A DNA stretch of 45,455 nucleotides, taken from the NCBI GenBank assembly GCA_002731275.1, contig PCBK01000185.1, positions 1 to 45,455 on the forward strand, written 5' to 3'. The translations under genes and the position numbers were made by a program. The notes under the pieces were generated by a model that searched no databases, was not told the origin of the DNA, and saw only the letters and a list, made by a program, of their open reading frames with translations. This document shows positions 25,021 to 34,693 of the stretch, in pieces. Numbering within the stretch: position 1 is the stretch's first letter; each line of letters begins with the position of its first letter. Origin of the DNA: Deltaproteobacteria bacterium. Lineage in GTDB: Bacteria > Myxococcota_C > UBA6777.

Positions 25021-25854
25021 TTAAATCTTCAGGATCGCGCTCTCTGGTACCCAACCCGATTGGAGGGTGGGGACCTTGGTCTTCTCGTCTGGAAGTGTAA
25101 TCTCAATGTGAAGCCAGCCTGTGGTCTTCTCCTTGATGATCACCTCATCAGCCTCTGTCAACAAGAAGAGGCCCTCGAAGTTTTTGCCATATCCCGATCG
25201 TACCGTGATTTTGTTCTTCACAACGACACCTCTGACGGTGTGTCGCTCCTGGAAGTATTTGATCCCAAAACTCGTCCAGAAGACGAGCGCGATGGTCGCG
25301 AGCGCCGCGACAACCCAGCGCAGATTGTGTTTACCTGCGTGACTGCGTCGGATGTGGAGGCCCCAGAGTAAAAGCGCGAGGGCCGTGACAAACAAGATCA
25401 CGTAAAACAACTGACCGAGATTGAGCAGGTAGTACCAAAATAGGAATTTTGCCCGCAGTTTTCGGCCTTGTGTGCTGTCTTTTTTGGTTTGTCTGTGGAG
25501 CAGCTGGAGATTGTGCAAGAGCGCTTCGTGGTTGGGGCGGAGCAGCTCTGCTTTGCGATAGTAAGCGAGCGCCATCCCGTATTGATGGAGCCTGTAGTAG
25601 CTGTTTCCGAGGTTGTAAAGAACCTCAAAATTTTCCCACTTGCCGGGCTTGTAGAGCTTTGTGTAGACGGCGATCGCGGCGGCGTATTGTCCGCTGTTAT
25701 AGAGTTTGTTGCCTTTCTCAAAGAGTTGGCGTTTTTGTTGTTGGCTCAACACGCTCGCTGGCTTCTTCGTCTCTTTCGCTTGCGCTGGTGTGACGAAGGC
25801 AAAGGTCGCGATGAAAAGCCACAAGAATGGGCTGTTTCGAAGTAAACGGCGCAT
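25021..25854 (-). CDS. batE: BatE-like TPR and SH3 protein
   Basis: 277 residues. Signal peptide to about 27 (TPAQAKE). TPR repeats at about 38-115 (FEKGNKLYNSGQYAAAIAVY, LYNLGNSYYRLHQYGMALAYYRKAELLRP). Two membrane helices (about 140-165 and 180-200: YVILFVTALALLLWGLHI, WVVAALATIALVFWTSFGI), then a bacterial SH3-like domain (about 210-277, VRSGYGKNFEGLFLLTEADEV). This is the BatE layout of Bacteroides aerotolerance operons. Gap of 13 bp to BatD upstream; the thioredoxin-like gene follows 14 bp later. It probably forms part of the membrane-bound Bat assembly. Confidence 0.85.
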   Translation of the reverse strand: MRRLLRNSPFLWLFIATFAFVTPAQAKETKKPASVLSQQQKRQLFEKGNKLYNSGQYAAAIAVYTKLYKPGKWENFEVLYNLGNSYYRLHQYGMALAYYRKAELLRPNHEALLHNLQLLHRQTKKDSTQGRKLRAKFLFWYYLLNLGQLFYVILFVTALALLLWGLHIRRSHAGKHNLRWVVAALATIALVFWTSFGIKYFQERHTVRGVVVKNKITVRSGYGKNFEGLFLLTEADEVIIKEKTTGWLHIEITLPDEKTKVPTLQSGWVPESAILKI

Positions 25855-25867
25855 GATGTCGCTTTCC

Positions 25868-28800
25868 TTATTGTGAGAGTTGTTGAGGGAGTAAGCGGTG
25901 TAGCTTACTCACATGGGATTCAAGTGTCTTGGTGAAGGTCGCCTGATCGTCGATCTTCATCCCACCGTACAGGGAACTTTCGAGGGACTTCATCTGCTTG
26001 ACAACCTGTAAAGCGGGCTCTGGAAGGTCGTCACCGAGATGGCGCTGAAGCAGCTCCTGCACTTCTGCTGTCGTCAATTGCTTCTTGTTGAGTCGCAATC
26101 TCTCCGAGAGGAATTGCTGGATCGCGAGCAGTGTATGTTGTTCCCAGCGTCCTTCTTTTCCGCTCTGTGAGAGTGTTTGTTTGAATTGTTTGAGCGCACG
26201 TTGTTGTTGGACTTTCTGTGGATCAGCCTGGCGTTGTTTGTCCGTACTGTGCCAGCCGAGGAACAGCAAAAAGCAGACCGGCGAGAGCAAGAGGAGGATG
26301 ATGTTGGACCAATGTTTGAGCGCAAACCAATCGTTGTCCAATGTCCGTGTGCCGAGGATCATGATGGGGCGCAAGTCCGTCTCTTGTTGAAGGGTGCGCT
26401 TGGTGTTGTCGACAGCAGCAGGGACGACTGGTCTCGCTGCGACGATGGCCTTAGGTCCTGTGCGCGGTTCGATTTTGACTTGTAGGGGGAGTGTTTGGGC
26501 TGTGAGCAGGCCTTCTTCTCTGTGGTAGTGTTTGAGTTTTAAGGAGGGGATCGCGACATCACCTTCTTGCTCGGCGATGAGCTGTAATTGAAGTCTGTAT
26601 ATGCCCTGTTTTTCGAGATCTTTGTCGTTGCTCTCTTGTGTGTCGGCGGTTACGCTCTTTTTGCGAAGTCTTCTGGCGATATCGGCCATCTGATCTTTGA
26701 GCAGCTCTCGTGCGGTCTTGAGATCACCTGAACCTGTGATGTCGACGACGAGATAGAATGGTTTGTCGACCGTCGTGGCGCGCTTGTTGGGATAGCTGAG
26801 CTGTTGCAGGCTGGCCTTCAAGCTAAATGTCCCGATCAACTTCACGTCTTTGGCGTTCTCTGGGAGCGGCTCAATCGGGATGGTCAGGGGCGCAGTCCGC
26901 AATGATTGTGTGCCAATGGAGCAGTCTTCCTGGCTGCTGACTTTGTAGTGGTCACGAGCTATACTGCTCAGCAGGAGTTCACCAGAGCGGCCACTTCGGA
27001 AGAAGCAGATATTCTCTTTATTGTTGAGTCTGCCGAGCAGTTGCCTTGGCAGCTCAAGGGTTGCGCTCTTGAGTTCGACTTGTTTGCTTTGGGGAGCTTT
27101 AAATCGGACTTGATAGACAAAGTGCGTCCAGCCGTTCTTTTTCTCTTCTCGCTCAAAGCGTTTGGTCAACCTCATCCCATTGAATTTGTCGAAGTTTGGC
27201 AATTTGATGTTGCTCTGGAAGAGTTGTTTGTAGAACCCTGGGGATTTTTGTCGACACTCAGAGCTTGGGCAACGGACGAGCAGTGTGTACTCGATCGACT
27301 CACCTGAGAAGTACTTTTTGCGATTTGTGCTGGCCTGGATCGTGAGCCCTTTGCTGGTCTCTGTATACGGAACGACCCACCCGCCGCCCCATTGGACTCT
27401 TGGGAATTGGGCGAGCAGATCGTTCTTTTCGCGAGCGAGGGTCTCGCCAGTGCTGACGACGATCGGCAGTGTTCGCGAACTCATCGAGAAGAACGCGCCA
27501 CCAAAGCGTTGCCCACGTGAGCGCTCGACGATATTTTTCATCTTCTGCTCTGTACGTAATGTCAGCCCTTGCTTCATCTCCCAGCGTCTTGAGAGGACGT
27601 GGTAGGTCGGAAATCCAGTCGACAGTCTGAACGTCCAGACATCGACAGGTCGTTGGTTTTGCTTATCTGGAGCTTGATCGTGATAGAGGTAGAGTTTGCG
27701 AGCTTGGATGGTGTAGTCAAAGTTCGTCGACGCAGGATTCATCCTGACATTGGCCGCGAGCGCCTTTGTCGTTTGCGTGTATGACTTATTGTTGTCATCG
27801 ACAAACGCCATCTTGAGGGCTGGGAGTGCTGTCCGACCACCTTTAAAGGTGAAGTAAAAGTGGACCGCGCCACGTCCTGAGATCGTCTCGTCAGGCATCA
27901 TCCACTGTGTATGTGCGAGCTTGAGTTTACTTGTTAGGTTCGCGTCTTTGATCGCCTTGCGCAGCGTCCTTCTGAGGAAGGTGTCAGCCTGCAAGATGAA
28001 GCCGCGTCCTTGCAAACCAACATGCCAGTAGGGTTTCTTGCCATCGATCGTGATGACTTCGCTTACAAGTTTCCACTTACCACGACAGCCAGCGGCGGCT
28101 TTGACGTTTAGCTGTACTGGCGCGATCGTGAAGGGGCGCACACTCAGCAGCGCGACACGTGCTGGTCGGATGTTGATATATCGTGCGGCTTTGCGACTTG
28201 AGAACTTGTGCTTGTTTATCAACCAATTGCGAATCTGAGTCTGCGCTGCGCTTTGGTCGATGACTTCAGCAACAGGGAGAGATACGTTGATTGCAGGGGT
28301 TTGGAGTTTTCCGCTCTTGAGTGGAGCGAAGCGATAGCGAAAGCGGATCTCGACTTGTTGACCACTTGTGCTGATCTGTGGTGTGACGATGCGGTTGGAT
28401 GTCCACAACCCCTCACTCGAAGAGACTTGTGTTTTTTTGCGAAGATACTGAATGATCGAGTTCGTGTTGACGTTTTGGTAGTCACACAAACTCGTGGGGC
28501 AGCGGATCAACGCTGTCGCGCGCAAGTCTTCGCCTTCTTTGAGTTGTGTTTTGTTCAGCACCATCTTTGTTTGAACTTGCGGTGCAGAGGAGGCCGCGGC
28601 CATTTGGAAGGAGAGCGTGTTGCTCTGAAGCCCTCTGTATTGGATGGGGCCGTAGCGCAACACACCACCTGTACGCTTGGGGAGCAAGCGGAGCCTGTAA
28701 ATCTCGTGGCTCAATTCACCTCTTGGAAATCCCATCGAGTCGCGCAATTGTTCGCGAAAACCGACGATGCGCTTGCGTTTTTGCAGGCGCATGTCGTTGG

Positions 28801-29044
28801 ATGAGCCAATGTGGCGGGAGAGAGAACTAAAAAAGCCAAAGGGGGCTTGGACGCGGAAGAAGTAAACGTACACAGTGACCGCTTTACCCGGCTGGTATGT
28901 GGACGTTTGGGAGAAGAGCTGGATCGCACCCTGTTGGGCGTGAGCTTGTTGACTCGTCCATATGCCCGAGAGCATAAATGCACCGAACAACAAGGCGAGG
29001 CTCCACCTGCGCAGGGGAAGATGATGAAGGATATCTGACGACAT
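25868..29044 (-). CDS. batD: BatD-like large periplasmic protein
   Basis: 1058 residues. Signal peptide to about 36 (QQAHAQQ). It begins IQLFSQTSTYQPGKAVTVYVYF, and repeated immunoglobulin-like strands of BatD type follow (QTKMVLNKTQLKEGEDLRATALI; the SIEYTLLVRC region; FSLKASLQQLSYPNKRATTV). One membrane helix near 935-955 (NIILLLLSPVCFLLFLGW) and a cytoplasmic helical tail with a LTTAEVQELLQRHL segment. Length is about double that of many BatD proteins. A periplasmic assembly role is known for the family but not the biochemistry. Cysteine pairs occur in two domains. Operon position after the TPR/glycosidase-like gene, 49 bp gap. Confidence 0.82.
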   Translation of the reverse strand: MSSDILHHLPLRRWSLALLFGAFMLSGIWTSQQAHAQQGAIQLFSQTSTYQPGKAVTVYVYFFRVQAPFGFFSSLSRHIGSSNDMRLQKRKRIVGFREQLRDSMGFPRGELSHEIYRLRLLPKRTGGVLRYGPIQYRGLQSNTLSFQMAAASSAPQVQTKMVLNKTQLKEGEDLRATALIRCPTSLCDYQNVNTNSIIQYLRKKTQVSSSEGLWTSNRIVTPQISTSGQQVEIRFRYRFAPLKSGKLQTPAINVSLPVAEVIDQSAAQTQIRNWLINKHKFSSRKAARYINIRPARVALLSVRPFTIAPVQLNVKAAAGCRGKWKLVSEVITIDGKKPYWHVGLQGRGFILQADTFLRRTLRKAIKDANLTSKLKLAHTQWMMPDETISGRGAVHFYFTFKGGRTALPALKMAFVDDNNKSYTQTTKALAANVRMNPASTNFDYTIQARKLYLYHDQAPDKQNQRPVDVWTFRLSTGFPTYHVLSRRWEMKQGLTLRTEQKMKNIVERSRGQRFGGAFFSMSSRTLPIVVSTGETLAREKNDLLAQFPRVQWGGGWVVPYTETSKGLTIQASTNRKKYFSGESIEYTLLVRCPSSECRQKSPGFYKQLFQSNIKLPNFDKFNGMRLTKRFEREEKKNGWTHFVYQVRFKAPQSKQVELKSATLELPRQLLGRLNNKENICFFRSGRSGELLLSSIARDHYKVSSQEDCSIGTQSLRTAPLTIPIEPLPENAKDVKLIGTFSLKASLQQLSYPNKRATTVDKPFYLVVDITGSGDLKTARELLKDQMADIARRLRKKSVTADTQESNDKDLEKQGIYRLQLQLIAEQEGDVAIPSLKLKHYHREEGLLTAQTLPLQVKIEPRTGPKAIVAARPVVPAAVDNTKRTLQQETDLRPIMILGTRTLDNDWFALKHWSNIILLLLSPVCFLLFLGWHSTDKQRQADPQKVQQQRALKQFKQTLSQSGKEGRWEQHTLLAIQQFLSERLRLNKKQLTTAEVQELLQRHLGDDLPEPALQVVKQMKSLESSLYGGMKIDDQATFTKTLESHVSKLHRLLPQQLSQ

Positions 29045-29093
29045 CTTTGTCCTCTCTTATGTATAGACGCGAACACCTCGTCTGTCTGGCCTA

Positions 29094-32000
29094 CTAACCT
29101 CGTTTGCCTGAGACAGATTTGGGTTTTTGTTTTTTGAGTAATTTACGCAAGAATTTGTTTCGGTCTTCTTGCATACGACGCAGTCGGTTGCGGATCTGTT
29201 GTCTTTTGGACAACTGCTTTTGTTGTTTCTTTTGCTTGCGTTGTTGTCGCTGCTGATTCTTGCGACCGCGCTGTGGTGGGCGACGGAAGATATACAAGAT
29301 CGCAGGACGGAAGGGCACTTCCATCTTATCTGGCTGCTTGTTGGTCGGCATCGGTGGCAACAGCTGCGCGGATAAGGGTCGTTTCCCTGTGAGTGGATCG
29401 AGCCAGATATAGCGGTGCTTTTTGAGTGGGAAGTTGCGTTTGACCTCTAATTGGCGCCGTACCGTCGCGCGGGACCACAACACCAAGTGATGTTGCTTGT
29501 TCTTGCCCTTGGGGTTGAACGGTGTCTCCGCACCAAATGCTTGATACGATTTGACCTTTACGGATTTAAGCATGGGCGCCATCTGTGTCCAGTCAAACGT
29601 CTGGAAGAACGCTCTCATCATCGCCGGGACGCGCTCCGAGGCGGCAGGCTTCCACTTTGTCTGCTTCTTCGGGTCGAGCGGACGGAGAGCTGCTGTGATT
29701 GGGCGCCCTGCGTGGGAGAATCCAAACAGGTGTGATTGCCATAAGAAACGCGCCCATCGAAGCAACTGTCTGTTTTTGGCAGCGCCTTTCTTGGTTTTCT
29801 TCTTGGTGATGAAGGTGAAATCTTTCTCCAACATCGGTTGCCACGTCAAGATGACAGGCTTTTTGAAGGCGTACAGTTTGAAGTTCTTCAGCGCTGGGAG
29901 CAAACTCTTGACGTCAAACCACAACATGTCGAACGCAGGGGCGATCTGTTTGAGCTCCTTCTCCGAACGTGGCGCACCCATCAACGCGCCAAGCATGGGC
30001 GGTGGAGTCAAGACTCGCCGTCCTTTTCGTGGATTCTTACTCGGAGCAGGGAGAGGATAACGTAGACGATACCACATGGTGAAGACCTGCTTCATCCACG
30101 CCATCGGAGCACCTTTTTTCGGCAACTTCCCGCGTTTACGTAAGTCGACAAACCACAGCAGGGGGTAGGCTGTGCCGAAGCGATCGAGGAGATACTTCAA
30201 GCGGGCCATCTGCTCTTTTTTGGAGACACCCTTCCAATGTGCCGGATCGATTCCGAGTGAGATCTGGAAGCCCTTCTCGTGAAGCGCTGACAGTCGCTTC
30301 TCGATCATGGAGAGGACCAGCTCTGCGGCGTTGGACCAGAGTGGACGAGAGGCTTTGAAGGGGCGTTTGTCGGCTGCGTTCTTCCAAGGGATAAGGGGCA
30401 GATCGATGTGCAAGACGCTCGCGCCGATATATCGGTTTTGGAGCGCTGCCAGTGTTTGCTCGAAGGCCTTGTGAGACCACGTCGGCGAGAGCAAACCTGG
30501 GACGGGTTTGGCGAAGAAGAAGAAGGGGCGGTTTTTACTGATAAAGTGCTTCCTCGTGCGAGGATGGACGCCTATCGGACCCGGCAGTTTTGAGGGCACA
30601 ACCTTGAGCTTTCCGGGGAACTTCCAGATCCCGTCGAGGCGTTTGTTTTTGCGCAAAATATAGAAGCTCCAGATCCCCTGTACATCAGGACGGAAGCGAG
30701 CTTCGTAGCCTTTGGGACCACGTAGCAAGCTGAGGATCTGTTTGGGTCCTTTGGGGGGTTGGACCATCAACTGCCAGCCTCTCGCACGCCAAGGGCTGTC
30801 CTTCTCCATCTTGAGGAGCTTTTGTGGGATACGCACAAGGTATGGCTTGTGAAGGGGATGATCTTGCACCATCACCTTCGCGACGTGGGCTTCCTTTTTA
30901 GGCGCGGTCAGGGCCAATGAAGTGACCTGATGAAGCTGTTTCTTCTTGAGATACGTACCAGTGAGCGCGTTGTACCACACAAAATCCAGATCCCATCGGC
31001 TATCTCGCCAGCGAATCATAGGCGCGTTCTTGAACTTACTCGACGGCGCGAGGAACAGCGTTGTCAGACCGTTACTCGCGAGGAATCCGCGCATTCCAAC
31101 ATCTTTGAACTTCACCTTGGGGGCTGTCGGTTTGGAGGATGGCTGGCTCGCGGGTCCTTTTGTGCCCGGTTTGGACGTGGGGCGAGATGAAGGTGTTGTC
31201 TGCTGTTTCTCTGCCTTCAGCAACGCGCGGTAGCGTTTGAGGACTTGTTGAAACACCTTCTTACGGAGCTTTTGGTCTTTGATACGCAATGCCTTGGAGA
31301 GATTGCGTTGTAGGTATTGCTTGGCCTTGCTCTGTTTGTTTTGGAACATCGGCTTGGCAGACGAGCCGGGAGGGGCGTTGTCTGGCACTCTCACGCGCAC
31401 CATGTCAGGCTTGATGAAACCTGAGAAACGAATGGAGTCGAGGAACTGGCTCCATCGGTGACGTACGATCGCGTAGTGCAAGAAGGCGTTGGATAACCAT
31501 GTGTTCTTCGGTGTGGCACTTCTCTTCGCGGGCTTCTTTTGGCCTTTTTGGGGAGCGCTTCCCTTTTGACCCGCTTTGGACGGAGACGGTTTTCCTGCTT
31601 TCTTCGAAGAGGTCGCAGTTTTTTGGCCTTTTGCCTTCTTCTTATGGGCTTTTTGGGGGTGAAGAGGGAGTTTTTCTTGCTCTTGCGCTTTGCGCAACCA
31701 TGTCTCGATGGTCTTGGACTCATCGGTGTTGAGGAGGCGTTTGAGCTGCAATGTCGAGGCAACACCGCTCATATAAAGCTGCCACCACAAGCGCATCAGA
31801 CCTTTTTGCGAGACGCCTTTGGGCAACGCAATATCAGCGATCCACGGGTGAGTCAGACGTTTTTGCAGTGAGCGTCCAAGAGCTAGCGGGTGGATGGTGT
31901 GTTGCAAAAAGCGAAGACGTGGTGGCAGAGGCTTCTTTTTGGCTGCCTTTTTCGCATCCTTCGCGGTTTTCTTGGTCTTGGATGTGGTTTGTTTTGCCTT

Positions 32001-33515
32001 TTTAGGAGCCTGTGCGAGCTTCTTTTTCGCCGAGATGATCGTGTACTGTGTCTGCCACTTGTCTTTGATCTGTTGCACGGCGATGGGTTGGCTGTAGGGA
32101 TCTTCTTTGAGCAGGACATCGACAGCCGTGTCGAGTGTCTTTGCGGGCATGTCCTTAATGGACCAGATCTGGTCGACGTGACCGAAGCGTGCGATGATAT
32201 ACCGCAGCGCCTGACGCAGTGAGGCGGCGGGGAAGGCTTTGTTCGTCTGTAACTTGTAGACAAATGCCCATCGGTCTGTGGGATTTCTGCGCAAGGCTTT
32301 TAGACGTCCCTGAAGGGCCTTGATGTAGGCCTCGTTGGGGGTGGGATAGCCTTGTTTCCAGTCGAAGATCTTATCGAGTGGGAAGTCCACATGGAGCGCT
32401 GTTGGCGCAAAGGAGCGCAGCAACTTGGCGTGACGTGCGAAGTCCTTTGGTTTGACTTTGGGGCCGAATAATCCTGGCACTGCCAATCCATTCCAGCGCA
32501 GGATTTTCTCGTCACGGACGATCTTTTTGGGCTCTTTTTTCTTGGGTTTCTTTTGGGCTTGTTTGCCTTTGGCAGCCTTTTTGTTTTTCTTTTTGAGTTT
32601 GAGTTTGTCCTGTTTTTTCTTCCAGGCGAGCCGGATGTGGTTGTTGTGGGCGATCACAAGGTGTCCGGCGCGTGCGGAAGGGAGGACCTTGAAGAGACCT
32701 GCATCGCGCAGTTGGCTGTCGACCTTGGTCTTCTCTTTGCTGCCTGCGAGTGTCGTCGCGATCGTACGAAGGGAGTATTTCCACTTACCGCTACGTGTTG
32801 GGACAAAGCGGATCTGCCAGCGGTCGCCACCGATGGGGTAACCCCAGACATGCTGGATCTCGTTGGAGGCTTTGTGGGTGAAGGTCGCCTTCAGTGCGAT
32901 CTGTTTGAGTGGTTGTTTGTACTCTTTCGCGGCGGTGAGTGTGAGGAGCTTTGGCTCATAGCGAAAGACCCTTGTGCGATTGAGTTCTTGTCGCTTGCGA
33001 TCGCGTTGTCGCAGCAACATGGAGAGCAGATCTTTGTTTTTGTCCGCGTCTGGATCGACCTTCTTGAGTTCGTTCTTGGCGATACTCGCAGCGCTTTGAA
33101 AGTGAAAATAGCTCGACTCAAGTTGTTTCTTTTTGGCGTACAAGACACCGAGGTTGTAGTGCGCTTTGTGGCGAAGCGCGGCGCTCCCTTTATCGAGCAC
33201 ATTTTTCAGGTAGCGTTCGGCTTTGTCAAAGTTTTTTTGTCGACTTTGATCTTTGGCCGCCTGGTTTTGTGCGATCGCGAGATAGGTCGCACCGATATTG
33301 TACATCAGTTCGAGCTGGTCGGGATGTTTACTTTGTAACTTGAGGAAGGACTTGAGCGCGAGTGGGTGTTTTTTCTCGCGGAACAAGCGCAAGCCTTGTT
33401 CGTATTGTTGGTAGACTTGGCTCTCTGCACCCTTTTGAAGAGAGAGTTCTTGGCAACCTGACGCGAGGAGCCAACAAAAAGCACACAGTAAGAGCAGTAA
33501 TGGACGCGTATTCAT
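29094..33515 (-). CDS. TPR lipoprotein fused to two DUF5060/glycosidase-like modules
   Basis: 1473 residues. Lipobox LLASGC gives a lipoprotein anchored in the outer membrane or facing the periplasm. TPR repeats (about 35-165) correspond to BatC. Then two similar modules follow: one about 175-500, with a beta domain of DUF5060 type (LKATFTHKASN, RWQIRFVPTRSGKWKYSLRT) and an (alpha/beta) segment (FAPTALHVDFPLDKIF, ALRYIIARFGHVDQIWSIKD); another about 840-1300 (YEARFRPDVQGIWSFYIL, YIGASVLHIDLPLIPW, LKYLLDRFGTAYPLLWFVDL). Lys/Pro/Ala linkers separate them. Catalytic residues of glycosidases are not recognisable, so binding may have replaced catalysis. Ends in a basic low-complexity tail. Inferred envelope sugar or peptidoglycan contact for the Bat complex. 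Confidence 0.75.
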   Translation of the reverse strand: MNTRPLLLLLCAFCWLLASGCQELSLQKGAESQVYQQYEQGLRLFREKKHPLALKSFLKLQSKHPDQLELMYNIGATYLAIAQNQAAKDQSRQKNFDKAERYLKNVLDKGSAALRHKAHYNLGVLYAKKKQLESSYFHFQSAASIAKNELKKVDPDADKNKDLLSMLLRQRDRKRQELNRTRVFRYEPKLLTLTAAKEYKQPLKQIALKATFTHKASNEIQHVWGYPIGGDRWQIRFVPTRSGKWKYSLRTIATTLAGSKEKTKVDSQLRDAGLFKVLPSARAGHLVIAHNNHIRLAWKKKQDKLKLKKKNKKAAKGKQAQKKPKKKEPKKIVRDEKILRWNGLAVPGLFGPKVKPKDFARHAKLLRSFAPTALHVDFPLDKIFDWKQGYPTPNEAYIKALQGRLKALRRNPTDRWAFVYKLQTNKAFPAASLRQALRYIIARFGHVDQIWSIKDMPAKTLDTAVDVLLKEDPYSQPIAVQQIKDKWQTQYTIISAKKKLAQAPKKAKQTTSKTKKTAKDAKKAAKKKPLPPRLRFLQHTIHPLALGRSLQKRLTHPWIADIALPKGVSQKGLMRLWWQLYMSGVASTLQLKRLLNTDESKTIETWLRKAQEQEKLPLHPQKAHKKKAKGQKTATSSKKAGKPSPSKAGQKGSAPQKGQKKPAKRSATPKNTWLSNAFLHYAIVRHRWSQFLDSIRFSGFIKPDMVRVRVPDNAPPGSSAKPMFQNKQSKAKQYLQRNLSKALRIKDQKLRKKVFQQVLKRYRALLKAEKQQTTPSSRPTSKPGTKGPASQPSSKPTAPKVKFKDVGMRGFLASNGLTTLFLAPSSKFKNAPMIRWRDSRWDLDFVWYNALTGTYLKKKQLHQVTSLALTAPKKEAHVAKVMVQDHPLHKPYLVRIPQKLLKMEKDSPWRARGWQLMVQPPKGPKQILSLLRGPKGYEARFRPDVQGIWSFYILRKNKRLDGIWKFPGKLKVVPSKLPGPIGVHPRTRKHFISKNRPFFFFAKPVPGLLSPTWSHKAFEQTLAALQNRYIGASVLHIDLPLIPWKNAADKRPFKASRPLWSNAAELVLSMIEKRLSALHEKGFQISLGIDPAHWKGVSKKEQMARLKYLLDRFGTAYPLLWFVDLRKRGKLPKKGAPMAWMKQVFTMWYRLRYPLPAPSKNPRKGRRVLTPPPMLGALMGAPRSEKELKQIAPAFDMLWFDVKSLLPALKNFKLYAFKKPVILTWQPMLEKDFTFITKKKTKKGAAKNRQLLRWARFLWQSHLFGFSHAGRPITAALRPLDPKKQTKWKPAASERVPAMMRAFFQTFDWTQMAPMLKSVKVKSYQAFGAETPFNPKGKNKQHHLVLWSRATVRRQLEVKRNFPLKKHRYIWLDPLTGKRPLSAQLLPPMPTNKQPDKMEVPFRPAILYIFRRPPQRGRKNQQRQQRKQKKQQKQLSKRQQIRNRLRRMQEDRNKFLRKLLKKQKPKSVSGKRG

Positions 33516-34693
33516 CAGGACTCCCTCCTTTCTCGGAAGGCAAATTCAAACAACAACAAGATCAACCCGATGCTCACAAAGAAGGAGAAGCGGGACTCCC
33601 GTAGGATCTGTCGTTGGGCTTTGTGTGTTTTGGCTTGCAGACTTTGTTTGGCGTGTTGGTACAACGCGCGAATATCGCGGTGTGTGACCTCTGCCTGTCT
33701 GTAAATGGCGCTGGTTTTCTTGCTGATCTTCTGCAACAATTTTTTGTTGAGTCGCGTGATGATCGAGCGCGTATCTTTGGGTTCACCGGGCAGCGGAGGT
33801 GGCAACTGACTCGCCGGAATCGTCACTGTTTTGTCCGAACCAAGTCCAAGCGTGTAGACCCTGATACCTTTCTTCTTCGCGGCCTCAGCGGCTTTGAGTG
33901 TATCTTTCTCGTGGTCATCACCATCTGTGATCATGATCAGCGCGCGTGAGTTGTACCCACTTGTACTAAACATCGGGATGGCCCGTTTGATCGTGCTCGC
34001 GAGGGCTGTTCCGCCGTAGGGGATCAAGCGTGGGGAGAAGGAATCGAGCCACACAGCGCAGGTGTTGTAATCTGTGCTCAAGGGACAGAGCATCACAGGC
34101 TGTCCTGCAAATGCGAGAATCCCGATGCGTTCTCCTGCGAGCAGCTCCATCAAGTAGCGTACTTTTTTGCGGGCGAGGGCGAGACGTCGTTGCATACGAC
34201 CTCGTAGCGCGGTTGGCATATCTTTGGCGAGCATACTCTCCGAGACGTCGACGGCGACGACAACGTCGATACCTTTTCTCTTGAGAATACGCACGTGGGT
34301 TCCCCACTGTGGACCGGCGAGGCCGACAAACAAGAACAGCCACGCGAGCGTGAGCAAAAAACCTTTGAAGCGTCTTCGCTCTGGGCTCTTGTTACTCGCG
34401 AGTTGTGGTGCGAGACGAGGGGAGATGATGCTGTAGAGTTTCTTGATTTGAAGCTGTCTGTACTGGCTGATCAAGATCGCGATACCTGGTACAAGCCATA
34501 ACAGCGACAACACCCAATCGCGCTCGAAGGTGATGTCTGGTGCGAGTGACTGGGCAGCCTGTCCGTGAAGTTCGAGCAGATAGCTCACCGGTGTCATCGC
34601 GAGGAGCAAAAAGGCCAACATCATCCATCCAGGAGAGAGGTGGCCTTCTTGGGGTTGTGTGTTGGACTGGGGCTCTTGTGTGGCCTTGCTCAT
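33515..34693 (-). CDS. batB: BatB-like VWA membrane protein
   Basis: 392 residues. N-terminal membrane helix (about 22-45) and a second at about 108-125; a VWA domain (about 140-345) with an intact MIDAS metal motif DVSES, preceded by VVVAVDVSESMLAKD, a Thr in PYGGTALAS and the acidic TDGDDHEKD. A last helix (about 365-385, FFVSIGLILLLFEFAF) precedes a short basic tail. Its start overlaps the BatA stop by 4 bp and its stop codon overlaps the next ATG by one base, so BatA, BatB and the TPR gene are translationally coupled. Family role: VWA partners of MoxR ATPases in envelope stress or assembly. Confidence 0.88.
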   Translation of the reverse strand: MSKATQEPQSNTQPQEGHLSPGWMMLAFLLLAMTPVSYLLELHGQAAQSLAPDITFERDWVLSLLWLVPGIAILISQYRQLQIKKLYSIISPRLAPQLASNKSPERRRFKGFLLTLAWLFLFVGLAGPQWGTHVRILKRKGIDVVVAVDVSESMLAKDMPTALRGRMQRRLALARKKVRYLMELLAGERIGILAFAGQPVMLCPLSTDYNTCAVWLDSFSPRLIPYGGTALASTIKRAIPMFSTSGYNSRALIMITDGDDHEKDTLKAAEAAKKKGIRVYTLGLGSDKTVTIPASQLPPPLPGEPKDTRSIITRLNKKLLQKISKKTSAIYRQAEVTHRDIRALYQHAKQSLQAKTHKAQRQILRESRFSFFVSIGLILLLFEFAFRERRES

